Positions 39,150 through 46,811 of a stretch of 64,000 nucleotides of DNA are shown piece by piece (positions within the stretch are counted from its first letter, which is position 1; each line of letters starts with the position of its first letter). This stretch comes from Flavobacteriaceae bacterium MAR_2010_188. GTDB taxonomy: Bacteria > Bacteroidota > Bacteroidia > Flavobacteriales > Flavobacteriaceae. The notes under the pieces are model-generated. The model worked only from the letters and a program-made list of their open reading frames with translations, was not told the DNA's origin and made no database searches. The stretch covers positions 2,320,001-2,384,000 of the forward strand of contig LT629302.1 in assembly GCA_900104375.1 (NCBI GenBank), in the 5' to 3' direction. The translations under genes and the position numbers were made by a program.

Positions 39150-40456
39150 AATTCTCGGTTCACATCAAAATTTTCTAAATTTTCGGCAATTCTCTTTAAA
39201 AAACTTCCTCCTAAAAATCCATCTACAACTCGATGATCAAAAGAAAGCGAGAGAAACATCATATCGCGAATGGCAATTTCATATCCCTTTGTGGTTTCTA
39301 AAACCTCAGCTCTTTTTTTAATGATTCCCAAGGCCAAGATTGCCACTTCGGGTTGATTGATTATGGGCGTTCCCATTAGACTACCAAAAGTCCCAACGTT
39401 CGAAATTGTAAAGGTTCCGCCTTTAATCTCATCGCCTTTAAGATTATTATTTCTTGCTTTATCGGCGAGTTCATTTACATTTTTTGCCAAGGACACTAAA
39501 TCTTTTTGGTCAGCATTCTTTACCACGGGCACAATCAGATTACCGCTAGGCAAAGCAGCGGCCATACCTATATTGATGTCTTCCTTTACAATAATAGTAT
39601 TACCATCTACCGAGGCATTTATATTCGGAAAGTCTTTTATAGCCTTTGCTACAGCCTCGATAAAGAGTGGCGTAAAGGTTAATTTTTCACCATACTTTTT
39701 CTGAAAATTGGCTTTATTCAAATTTCGCCAGTCGACCAGGCTTGTCAAATCAGCTTCTACATAAGAGGTAACATGCGGAGACGTATGCATGGAATAAACC
39801 ATATGGTCGGCAATCATCTGCCGCATACGATCCATCTTTACAACTTTTCCAGTTCCTTTGTCAAAATTTAAGTCGGGCACCTTAAAACCAGAATTATCTG
39901 TCTTTGACGGTTGGGGGAATTTATACGGCCGACCTTCATTTATGTACTCAAAAAGGTCACTTTTCCTTAATCTCCCATTTTTCCCAGTTGAAGGAATTCT
40001 TGAAAGTTCTTCAAAACTGATGTGCTGTTCTTTAGCAATATTGATTATTAAAGGTGAAAAGAATTGATTTTCATTTGAAACTGTAAAGTTTTTGTTGGAA
40101 TCGGTTTTGGATAAAGGTTTATCAGCTGATTTGTTAGTTTGATTTACATTGTTTGAATCTCGTTCAACTTCATCCTCAATTTGAATCTTCTTTTTTTTGT
40201 TTGAAACGCCATTTTCTGAGATTTCTAGGATTGCTAGAACTTGTCCTACTTCAACAACATCGTTGGCGGCAAATTTTATTTCTTTAATAACTCCAGAATT
40301 GGGCGCAGGGACTTCATTATCGACTTTATCTGTTGCGACTTCTAGCAAAATGTCTTCTTCATCAAAAGAATCACCTTCTTTAACGAGCCAATTTATGATT
40401 GTTCCTTCGGTTATGCTCTCGCCCATCTTGGGCATTTTTAATTCAAATTTTGACAT
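39146..40456 (-). CDS. Branched-chain 2-oxoacid dehydrogenase E2 (dihydrolipoyl acyltransferase)
   Basis: The protein has 436 residues. A lipoyl domain (1-80) carries lipoyl lysine K44 in EVATDKVDNEVPAP; a polar linker (85-125) follows; then the peripheral-subunit binding domain (about 130-172, IPSTGKNGRLRKSDL), and the acyltransferase domain (about 205-436) with TISNVGTFGS and the catalytic LSFDHRVVDG. It passes acyl groups to CoA. Residues match the branched-chain type, and linkage to ilvE and E1 supports this. 83 bases separate it from paaY; an inserted repeat fills the gap. Confidence 0.93.
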   Translation of the reverse strand: MSKFELKMPKMGESITEGTIINWLVKEGDSFDEEDILLEVATDKVDNEVPAPNSGVIKEIKFAANDVVEVGQVLAILEISENGVSNKKKKIQIEDEVERDSNNVNQTNKSADKPLSKTDSNKNFTVSNENQFFSPLIINIAKEQHISFEELSRIPSTGKNGRLRKSDLFEYINEGRPYKFPQPSKTDNSGFKVPDLNFDKGTGKVVKMDRMRQMIADHMVYSMHTSPHVTSYVEADLTSLVDWRNLNKANFQKKYGEKLTFTPLFIEAVAKAIKDFPNINASVDGNTIIVKEDINIGMAAALPSGNLIVPVVKNADQKDLVSLAKNVNELADKARNNNLKGDEIKGGTFTISNVGTFGSLMGTPIINQPEVAILALGIIKKRAEVLETTKGYEIAIRDMMFLSLSFDHRVVDGFLGGSFLKRIAENLENFDVNREL

Positions 40457-40468
40457 TTCTTTCTATTT

Positions 40469-40533
40469 GTCATTGCGAGGACAAAGGGCGAAGCAATCTG
40501 TTGTTGAGATTCCTTCACTTCGTTCGGAATGAC
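40469..40533. repeat. Intergenic palindromic repeat (cattgcgagg...ggaatgac type)
   Basis: The first block (gtcattgcgagg to gaagcaatct) can fold through attgc/gcaat. The second block (gattcc-ttcacttcgttc-ggaatgac) folds through attcc/ggaat. Such paired palindromes are frequent dispersed repeats in bacterial intergenic DNA. Here it sits between the E2 and paaY genes, inside the presumed operon. Confidence 0.65.
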
Positions 40534-40539
40534 TTTACA

Positions 40540-41136
40540 TTACTTTTTCATAAAATCCCGAAGCGTAGCATACGCCTCTTCTTGCATCTTCATATTTTCC
40601 GGAACCTTTCTTAATGGTTCAACTTCTCGCAAGCTATCATGGCATTCCTTGGGCAACTGCTGATAAAGCCTTGTTCCTTTTGTTTTCCAGTCTATCATTT
40701 CATCACTCACCCGTCTTATAATCTTCGCAGGATTACCAACCACCAACCTTCTTCGGGGAATAACCGTTTCAGCTTTCACAAAAGTCATAGCTCCGATTAT
40801 GCTTTCCTCCCCAATCTGTGAATCATCCATAATCACAGAATTCATTCCTACTAAAACATTTCGACCAATATTAGCTCCATGGATAATTGCTCCATGACCA
40901 ATATGAGCGCTTTCGGATAAGGTAATTGATTTTCCTGGAAACATGTGGATAGTACAATTCTCCTGCACATTCACTCCATCTTCTAAAATTATTTGGCCCC
41001 AGTCGCCTCGAATCGCAGCCCCTGGACCGACATAGCAATCCTTACCGATTATTACATTACCAGTAACGGCCGCTAAAGGATGCACAAAACTGCTTTCATG
41101 AACCACGGGTATATATTCCTGAAACGAAAAAATCAT
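40540..41136 (-). CDS. paaY: PaaY-like hexapeptide-repeat thioesterase / gamma-carbonic-anhydrase fold
   Basis: The protein has 198 residues. Left-handed beta-helix of hexapeptide repeats (VTGNVIIGKDCYVGPGAAIRGDWG onward), with metal-site histidines in CTIHMFPG and the HIGHGAIIHGANIG block. PaaY of the phenylacetate cluster has this fold and hydrolyses dead-end ring-1,2-epoxide CoA products. Its position directly after a crotonase and within the paa genes supports the name. Its ATG follows the crotonase stop without a gap (TAAATG). Confidence 0.88.
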   Translation of the reverse strand: MIFSFQEYIPVVHESSFVHPLAAVTGNVIIGKDCYVGPGAAIRGDWGQIILEDGVNVQENCTIHMFPGKSITLSESAHIGHGAIIHGANIGRNVLVGMNSVIMDDSQIGEESIIGAMTFVKAETVIPRRRLVVGNPAKIIRRVSDEMIDWKTKGTRLYQQLPKECHDSLREVEPLRKVPENMKMQEEAYATLRDFMKK

Positions 41137-41892
41137 TTATTTAAATCGTTTTAGAGTTTCCTTAGTAAAATCACTCAACACTAAACGTCCACTTATATTT
41201 GCTCGCTCTACTAATAATTGATCCCAATCTTCAGTGCCCCTCCAGAATATTTTTTTCATTTCCTTCATTGCTTCCTGATTATATGAACAAAGTTTAGTCG
41301 CAAATTCCTCTACTGCAGTATCTAGTTCTTCGGTTGAATCAAATACATGAGTAAAAAGTCCCTTGTCCTTTGCCCATTCTGCCGAGTAAAATGTATCTGC
41401 ATCGATCGCAATTTGTGACATGCCACTTATTCCTAATTTTCTTTCAACGGCTGGCCCAACTACAAACGGACCGATTCCTATATTTAATTCGCTAAGTTTA
41501 ATAGCAGCAAACTTAGTCGCCATACAGTAATCGGTTGCAGATGCCAACCCAACGCCACCACCAACAGTTTTACCTTGGACTCTACCAATGATAAACTTCG
41601 GGCATTTTCTCATTGCATTGATAACATTTGCAAACCCAGAGAAAAATATCCTGCCCGTTTCTTGATCATTGATATTGATCAATTCCTTAAAACTTGCCCC
41701 GGCGCAAAACGTTCTATCTCCTCCACTTTTAAGAACTATTAATTTCACATCCTCATCATTTCCTGCGTCAGTAATTGTTTCGGCTAATCTTGCCAATAAA
41801 TCACCCGGAAGAGAATTGTGTGACGGATGAAAAAATTCAATATAGGCTATGTTATTTTCTATGTGTTTATTTACGTATGGTGCTTTACTCAT
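41137..41892 (-). CDS. Enoyl-CoA hydratase/isomerase family protein (PaaF-like position)
   Basis: The protein has 251 residues, crotonase fold: CoA/oxyanion segment RTFCAGASFKEL near 60-71 and KTVGGGVGLASATDYCMA near 106-123. The usual catalytic Glu pair of hydratases is not plain: the second position reads IGIGPFVVGPAVERKLG. In paa clusters the second crotonase beside PaaG is PaaF (2,3-dehydroadipyl-CoA hydratase), the most likely role, but assignment rests on context. It is followed at once by paaY. Confidence 0.8.
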   Translation of the reverse strand: MSKAPYVNKHIENNIAYIEFFHPSHNSLPGDLLARLAETITDAGNDEDVKLIVLKSGGDRTFCAGASFKELININDQETGRIFFSGFANVINAMRKCPKFIIGRVQGKTVGGGVGLASATDYCMATKFAAIKLSELNIGIGPFVVGPAVERKLGISGMSQIAIDADTFYSAEWAKDKGLFTHVFDSTEELDTAVEEFATKLCSYNQEAMKEMKKIFWRGTEDWDQLLVERANISGRLVLSDFTKETLKRFK

Positions 41893-41993
41893 AATTCCTT
41901 ATCTAGTCAGATGTATGTATACTATAGTTTTGACAATTTTCTAAATCTCTTGCGAATGTGGAATAAGTCCGCTAATACTTCCCAGCAACTTTT

Positions 41994-44489
41994 TTAAATA
42001 AGCCCAAACTGCTCAAAATGGTGATTTAAATGTTTTCTCTCCATTAAGTACCATTCATATTCATTCAAATCGCCAAAGACCACATTTTTCGTTCTGGCTT
42101 CTGGATTCTCCTTAAAAAACTCTATATATTTTGAACGGGCCTCCACCATTTTTGATTTGGCTTCATCGATGTCTTTAAACCTTAATTCTTTCATGTTTGA
42201 TTTCTCGGTTAAGGGAAATTCAAAATTCCTTGGCATCTTATCGTAAGTATATAAACTTGCATGTACTTTTTCTAGATGCATTTCAGGAGTATTAACATCA
42301 AAATCTTGAATTTCACCTGAAGCAATCCTATAGGTATACTCCAGATGTTCAAGCATGTGTTGAGGACTCATCGACCCCCACTTCGGTTTGCTTTCTGCAG
42401 TTATATTATTCAACAATTCATCAATTTTGTCGTCGGTCATTTCAACAAAAGTTTCCTGTTTTTTCTGAACCATGGTCAAAATTGTTGCGAGTGCAACCAA
42501 CTCATCTTCAGAATCGAAAACCTCAACAAACCATTTTACAATTCCACTTGGATGTTCCGCCGAAGCAACATCACGATCAACTTTTTGCTTGCAGGTTAAA
42601 CGAACATAAATGGTATCATTGTGATAAAGGGGGCGTAAGAATCTACAATCTTCAAGTCCATAATTAGCAGCTACGGGGCCTTTATTAGGATAGACAAAAA
42701 GACCTGCAGCGGCAGAAATTATAAAGTAACCGTGCGCGGTTCGCTTTTCGAAAATGCTTCCATCTAAAGACGTAATATCCGTATGTGCATAGAAATGGTC
42801 CCAAGTAACATTTCCAAAGTTGATAATATCGGTATCGGTAAGGGTTCTTTTATGTGTCTTTAGTGACATTCCGGCTTCAATATCATCCCAGTGATATTTA
42901 AAAGGATGCATTTCTGCCTCCTTATACTTTGCGTTGGGTTGATAAATACCTGTAATTTCGGTCAATGTAGTGGGAGAACCTTGTATTGCAGTTCGTTGCA
43001 GATAATGCTTGATGCCTCTCATACCGCCCATTTCTTCGCCTCCACCTGCTCTCCCTGGCCCACCGTGTACCAAATTAGGAAGTGGAGAACCGTGACCCGT
43101 ACTTTCTTTTGCGCTCTCACGGTTTAAGACTAAGATCCTACCATGGTGGCTTGCGGCATTGATTACATAATCTTTAGCGATATTATCATCATTCGTTGCA
43201 ATTGATGACACTAGTGAACCTTTACCCATTAGGGCAAGTTTTATCGCATCATCCAAGGTTTTGTAAGGCATAATGGTGCATACGGGCCCAAAAGCTTCTC
43301 TTTCGTGAATTACTGTACTTTCAAAAGGATGGTTAGCTCTTAATAAAATCGGACTTATAAATGCTCCTTGCTCGTAAGCTGCGCCAATGGTGTCGATTTT
43401 ATCCAGATTCCCATAAACAATTTCTGCTTCTTTGGCTAAATCATTTACTGAATCCCTAACCGCTTCAACTTGAGTTTTACTTATCAGTGACCCCATTCTT
43501 ACCTCTTTTAATCTTGGGTCACCAATGGTTACTTTATCAAGAGCCTGTGCTAAAGCGATTTGAACATCTTCAATTAAATTTTCAGGTACGATAACCCTTC
43601 TGATTGCGGTACATTTTTGACCACACTTCACGGTCATTTCCTTACGGACTTCTTTTATGAATAAATCGAATTCCGGAGTGCCGGACACTGAATCTTCACC
43701 CAAAACTGAAGCATTAAGACTGTCGGCCTCCATTGTAAACGGAACCGATTCTTGGATGATTCGTGGGTGAGCTTTCAATAATCGTCCTGTTTTGGCAGAA
43801 CCAGTAAAGGTTACAACATCTTGAGATTCGACGGAGTCCAAAATATTTTTTATAGTTCCATTAATTAACTGCAAAGATCCTTCAGGAAGAATTCCGGAAG
43901 CGATAATTTCTCGTGCTACAGCTTCAGCCAAATAAGAAGATGAAGGCGCTGGTAGAACTACCGCTGGAACACCCGCCATCCAGTTAACCGCACATTTTTC
44001 TAACATTCCCCAAACCGGAAAGTTGAAAGCATTGATATGTACCGCAACTCCTTTTTTTGGCACCATGATATGGTGAGCCATAAAACGTCCGCCTCTCGAA
44101 AGGTCAATTGGGTCGCCTTCTACATGAAAAGGTTGATTGGGAAACAATTTCCTAAGTGAAGCATTGGCAAATAAATTTCCAAAACCTCCTTCAATATCAA
44201 TCCAGCTATCGACCCTTGTAGCTCCAGTTTTATAGCTTATTTCATAAAATTGTTCTTTCTTTTTAGTTAGATAGAGAGCGAGGCTTTTGATCATATTGCC
44301 ACGTTCTTGAAAAGTCATTTTTCTAAGAGATTCACCTTTTGTTCTTCCATATTGAAGGATTTCAGGAATATCCAGACCGTCGATAGAAATATTACCGATA
44401 ACTTCTGAAGTAATAGAATCTAGAACAGGATAACCATCTTCAGTCCCTTCTTTCCATTGTCCTTGAATGTAATGTTGAATTTTACTCAT
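41994..44489 (-). CDS. paaZ: PaaZ: ring-opening enoyl-CoA hydratase/semialdehyde dehydrogenase, with extra DinB-like C-terminus
   Basis: The protein has 831 residues, about 150 longer than usual PaaZ. Domains: aldehyde dehydrogenase (1 to about 520) with catalytic Cys in KCGQKCTAIRR and Glu in TMEADS; MaoC-type hydratase (about 535-672) with FYAHTDITSLDGS and ARTAHGYFIISAAAG-like RTAHGYFIIS. Residues 676-831 form an added helical domain with MSPQHMLEHLEY (H711, H715) and MERKHLNHHFEQFG (H820, H823, H824), the spacing of metal-binding DinB/DUF1569 bundles. It opens oxepin-CoA and oxidises the resulting semialdehyde. A small hairpin (44497-44510) lies just before the ATG. Confidence 0.93.
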   Translation of the reverse strand: MSKIQHYIQGQWKEGTEDGYPVLDSITSEVIGNISIDGLDIPEILQYGRTKGESLRKMTFQERGNMIKSLALYLTKKKEQFYEISYKTGATRVDSWIDIEGGFGNLFANASLRKLFPNQPFHVEGDPIDLSRGGRFMAHHIMVPKKGVAVHINAFNFPVWGMLEKCAVNWMAGVPAVVLPAPSSSYLAEAVAREIIASGILPEGSLQLINGTIKNILDSVESQDVVTFTGSAKTGRLLKAHPRIIQESVPFTMEADSLNASVLGEDSVSGTPEFDLFIKEVRKEMTVKCGQKCTAIRRVIVPENLIEDVQIALAQALDKVTIGDPRLKEVRMGSLISKTQVEAVRDSVNDLAKEAEIVYGNLDKIDTIGAAYEQGAFISPILLRANHPFESTVIHEREAFGPVCTIMPYKTLDDAIKLALMGKGSLVSSIATNDDNIAKDYVINAASHHGRILVLNRESAKESTGHGSPLPNLVHGGPGRAGGGEEMGGMRGIKHYLQRTAIQGSPTTLTEITGIYQPNAKYKEAEMHPFKYHWDDIEAGMSLKTHKRTLTDTDIINFGNVTWDHFYAHTDITSLDGSIFEKRTAHGYFIISAAAGLFVYPNKGPVAANYGLEDCRFLRPLYHNDTIYVRLTCKQKVDRDVASAEHPSGIVKWFVEVFDSEDELVALATILTMVQKKQETFVEMTDDKIDELLNNITAESKPKWGSMSPQHMLEHLEYTYRIASGEIQDFDVNTPEMHLEKVHASLYTYDKMPRNFEFPLTEKSNMKELRFKDIDEAKSKMVEARSKYIEFFKENPEARTKNVVFGDLNEYEWYLMERKHLNHHFEQFGLI

Positions 44490-44679
44490 ATCAATGCCTG
44501 CAAACGCAGGTATCTTTTTTTTCAGGTTATTTTAATCGCTTAACTTTTTCCATGAGAACAAACACATAAAATGTGAGATTGCTGCCTATGAAGGAACTCT
44601 TTCAATAATTGCGGAGAACCTTGCCCAACACCAACGCATCCCGAATCGCTGTGCTCTCGGGACTTCGCTTTGCTCAGCA
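44490..44679. repeat. paaJ-paaZ gap with hairpins and a remnant of a thiolase 3' end
   Basis: The gap holds a cctgc-aaac-gcagg hairpin (44497-44510). At 44601-44638 there is a stretch like the 3' end of paaJ (44695-44733): on the complement it reads CVGVGQG, then diverges and is frameshifted by a one-base gap. Next comes a palindrome, tcccgaatcgctgtgctctcggga (44639-44662). The 38-base match suggests an old local duplication or the tail of a lost thiolase. Confidence 0.65.
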
Positions 44680-45894
44680 TCATAAGTTAACATTTTCAAT
44701 TATTGCAGCGTACCCTTGTCCAACTCCAACGCACATTGTAATAAGGGCGTAGCGCTTGCCTTTTTCCTTTAATTCTAGAGCGGCAGAATGTGCAAGACGA
44801 GTACCCGTAACGCCAAGTGGGTGGCCAATCGCGATTGCACCACCGTTTGGATTTATCCGAGGGTCATCATCTTTTAATCCCCATGCTCTGATGCATGCCA
44901 GTGCTTGCGCGGCAAAAGCTTCGTTAAGCTCAATTACGTCAATATCTTCCATCGTAAGTCCTGCTTTTTCCAATGCTTTGTTAGAAGCCTCAACCGGACC
45001 CATGCCCATTATACGTGGTTCTACCCCTACTACCGCGGAACTAACAATTCTGGCTAGAGGTTTTAAGTTATATTTTTTCACAGCGTCTTCTGAAGCAATA
45101 ATAGTAGCAGCAGAACCGTCATTTAGACCAGAAGAGTTTCCGGCGGTAACGCTTCCGTTTTCTTTTTTGAAAGCAGGACGTAATTTTGCCAGAACTTCTA
45201 AGGTTGTATCAGGTTTGATGAATTCATCTTCAGAAAATTTTATAGTATCTCTTTTCCTTTGTGGGATTTCTACGGTCATTATTTCTTTTGAAAGCCGTCC
45301 ATTTTCTTGGGACTTCGCAGCCTTCATCTGACTGTTAAAAGCAAATTTATCTTGGTCTTCTCGTGAAATATTATACTTCTCAACCAGATTTTCGGCCGTG
45401 TTACCCATGCCATCCGTTCCGTATAATTCTTCCATTTTTGGATTAACAAATCGCCATCCAAAACTTGAATCGTACATTTCTGAATCGTTGCCAAAAGCGG
45501 AAGCAGACTTGGAAATCACGTATGGTCCTCTGGTCATATTTTCTACACCACCAGCAATAAAAATATCTCCGTCACCAGCCTTAATCGCTCTATTGGCATG
45601 GATTATTGCTGAAAGTCCCGAACTGCATAGTCTATTTATAGTTTCACCTGGTACACTAAATGGAAGTCCGGCCAATAGTGAAGCCATTCTGGCAACATTG
45701 CGGTTATCTTCTCCCGCTTGGTTTGCACAACCGAGAATTACATCATCGTAAGCATCTTTAGGAATAGTTGGATTTCTCTTGACGATTTCTTTAATCACCA
45801 TGGCACCCAAATCATCCGTCCTCACTGCCGAAAGCGTTCCTTTGTAGTTTCCTAACGGAGTTCTTATTCCGTCTATTATATATGCTTCTTTCAC
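44680..45894 (-). CDS. paaJ: 3-oxoadipyl-CoA / 3-oxo-5,6-dehydrosuberyl-CoA thiolase
   Basis: The protein has 404 residues, complete thiolase: acyl-binding C90 (TINRLCSSGLSAI), His in IAIGHPLGVTGTR, and the second Cys in MCVGVGQG at the C-terminus. GGVENMTRGPYVISK matches degradative 3-oxoadipyl-CoA thiolases (PcaF/PaaJ). It performs both thiolytic steps of the phenylacetate route. The start codon is GTG (45894). It lies between paaI and paaZ. A 7-base repeat array sits directly upstream. Confidence 0.94.
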   Translation of the reverse strand: MKEAYIIDGIRTPLGNYKGTLSAVRTDDLGAMVIKEIVKRNPTIPKDAYDDVILGCANQAGEDNRNVARMASLLAGLPFSVPGETINRLCSSGLSAIIHANRAIKAGDGDIFIAGGVENMTRGPYVISKSASAFGNDSEMYDSSFGWRFVNPKMEELYGTDGMGNTAENLVEKYNISREDQDKFAFNSQMKAAKSQENGRLSKEIMTVEIPQRKRDTIKFSEDEFIKPDTTLEVLAKLRPAFKKENGSVTAGNSSGLNDGSAATIIASEDAVKKYNLKPLARIVSSAVVGVEPRIMGMGPVEASNKALEKAGLTMEDIDVIELNEAFAAQALACIRAWGLKDDDPRINPNGGAIAIGHPLGVTGTRLAHSAALELKEKGKRYALITMCVGVGQGYAAIIENVNL

Positions 45895-45898
45895 AATT

Positions 45899-45933
45899 AG
45901 TTTTTGGTTTTTAGTTTTCAGTTGTTAGTGGTT
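45899..45933. repeat. 7-base tandem array at the paaI-paaJ junction
   Basis: There are five units in phase: agttttt, ggttttt, agttttc, agttgtt, agtggtt. The array begins four bases before the paaJ start codon (minus strand) and fills much of the 77-base gap to paaI. Confidence 0.75.
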
Positions 45934-45971
45934 GTTCTTCTCTAACGTCTTTGTTCTGAAATCTCTATTCT

Positions 45972-46388
45972 TTAATCGATCTCCCAATCCTTTGATGTTC
46001 GATAGACTACACCTTTAAAAAGTGCAACTAATTCATTCCCTCTTTTAACTTCCACAATATTAAAACCAAGTTTATTATTGACCTTTTCTATAACAGATTC
46101 GGCCTCTAAATAATCGCCTTCGTTTAAAGCTTCAATATGATTGATACTCGTTTCAATAGAAACCGCGTATTTACCATGAGTGTTGGCACAAAAACCAAAA
46201 GCAGTATCCGCTAATGAATAGCTGATTCCGCCATGGGCTTTGTTCATACTATTCAACATTTCTTTTCTAACGGTTAGACCCACTTTACATCTACCCAATT
46301 GACATTCTAAAATCTCAATTCCCAGCCATTGACTAAAGGGATCTTGCGATAGCATTTTTTCAGGGATGAGGCTTCCTTTTAAAGGCAT
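45972..46388 (-). CDS. paaI: PaaI hotdog-fold acyl-CoA thioesterase
   Basis: The protein has 138 residues, single hotdog domain: HGGISYSLADTAFGFCANT gives H52-G54 and catalytic D61. PaaI releases CoA from stalled phenylacetate-pathway CoA esters. The start ATG (46388) lies inside the last 7-base repeat unit (taatgcc on the coding strand) of the inserted four-helix-bundle cassette, so the cassette supplies or replaced the start region. Confidence 0.9.
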   Translation of the reverse strand: MPLKGSLIPEKMLSQDPFSQWLGIEILECQLGRCKVGLTVRKEMLNSMNKAHGGISYSLADTAFGFCANTHGKYAVSIETSINHIEALNEGDYLEAESVIEKVNNKLGFNIVEVKRGNELVALFKGVVYRTSKDWEID

Positions 46389-46811
46389 TAGGTATTTGGG
46401 ATTAGGGATTAGTTTTTTCTTTTCTCTCTAAAATTTTCTTTCTTAGAGAAGATAGCATTTTTGTTAATTCTGAAATCAGTTTTCTGTTTTCTTCATCTTC
46501 TTCAAAAGTAATATATAACCTTCTTTTGCCTTTTGTACTGCAACTTACACATTCATTTGCGCTATATATTGCGTAATTTAAATGCTTAACGAATTGTGCA
46601 TCTGAACCAGGATTGCCCTCTGCAATATTTAAAGCTATTGAATCCGCAGCTCTTCGGAACTGCGAGGACAAAGCATATAATTCATAAGCCGGAAACTTTT
46701 TAACAAAACCATCAACTACTTCACCAAAATCTATGGCTTTTTGATACACCTGTAAATCTTCAAATTTAAAATGATAGCTACTATCCATACTAATGCCTAA
46801 TGCCTAATGCC
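46384..46811. mobile_element. Four-helix-bundle cassette 1 with inverted 7-base repeat arrays
   Basis: The left array (46384-46413) reads inward ggcatta, ggtattt, gggatta, gggatta, gt. The right array (complement of 46811-46789) reads inward ggcatta, ggcatta, ggcatta, gt. The two are therefore terminal inverted arrays in the same phase. Between them is one gene (46402-46788). The left array contains the end of that gene and the paaI ATG; the right abuts the paaH stop codon. No target duplication is visible. Mobility is inferred, not shown. Confidence 0.65.
46402..46788 (-). CDS. Four-helix-bundle protein (23S rRNA intervening-sequence protein family)
   Basis: The protein has 128 residues. 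FKFEDLQVYQKAIDFGEVVDGF, FRRAADSIALNIAEG and FVKHLNYAIYSANE are the family marks (PF05635, TIGR02436). It is predicted to be wholly helical. Homologues occur inside 23S rRNA intervening sequences in Leptospira and Coxiella, and the Avd protein of diversity-generating retroelements is a structural relative. No function is established for free-standing copies. Its last codons (ACT AAT CCC TAA) are formed by the repeat array. It sits between paaH and paaI and shares no metabolic logic with them. Confidence 0.92.
   Translation of the reverse strand: MDSSYHFKFEDLQVYQKAIDFGEVVDGFVKKFPAYELYALSSQFRRAADSIALNIAEGNPGSDAQFVKHLNYAIYSANECVSCSTKGKRRLYITFEEDEENRKLISELTKMLSSLRKKILERKEKTNP

Noticed and set aside
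44497-44520. Terminator between paaJ and paaZ
   Set aside because: The hairpin plus T-run points to the plus strand, where no gene ends; on the operon strand the T-run is missing. It fits a small palindromic repeat better.
44756-45331. 191-codon frame on the plus strand
   Set aside because: It is a shadow of paaJ, rich in Ala/Ser without domain features.
46402-46788. Reading the bundle protein as part of phenylacetate metabolism
   Set aside because: The family has no enzymatic role, it is bounded by repeats, and a second unrelated copy interrupts the same operon elsewhere.
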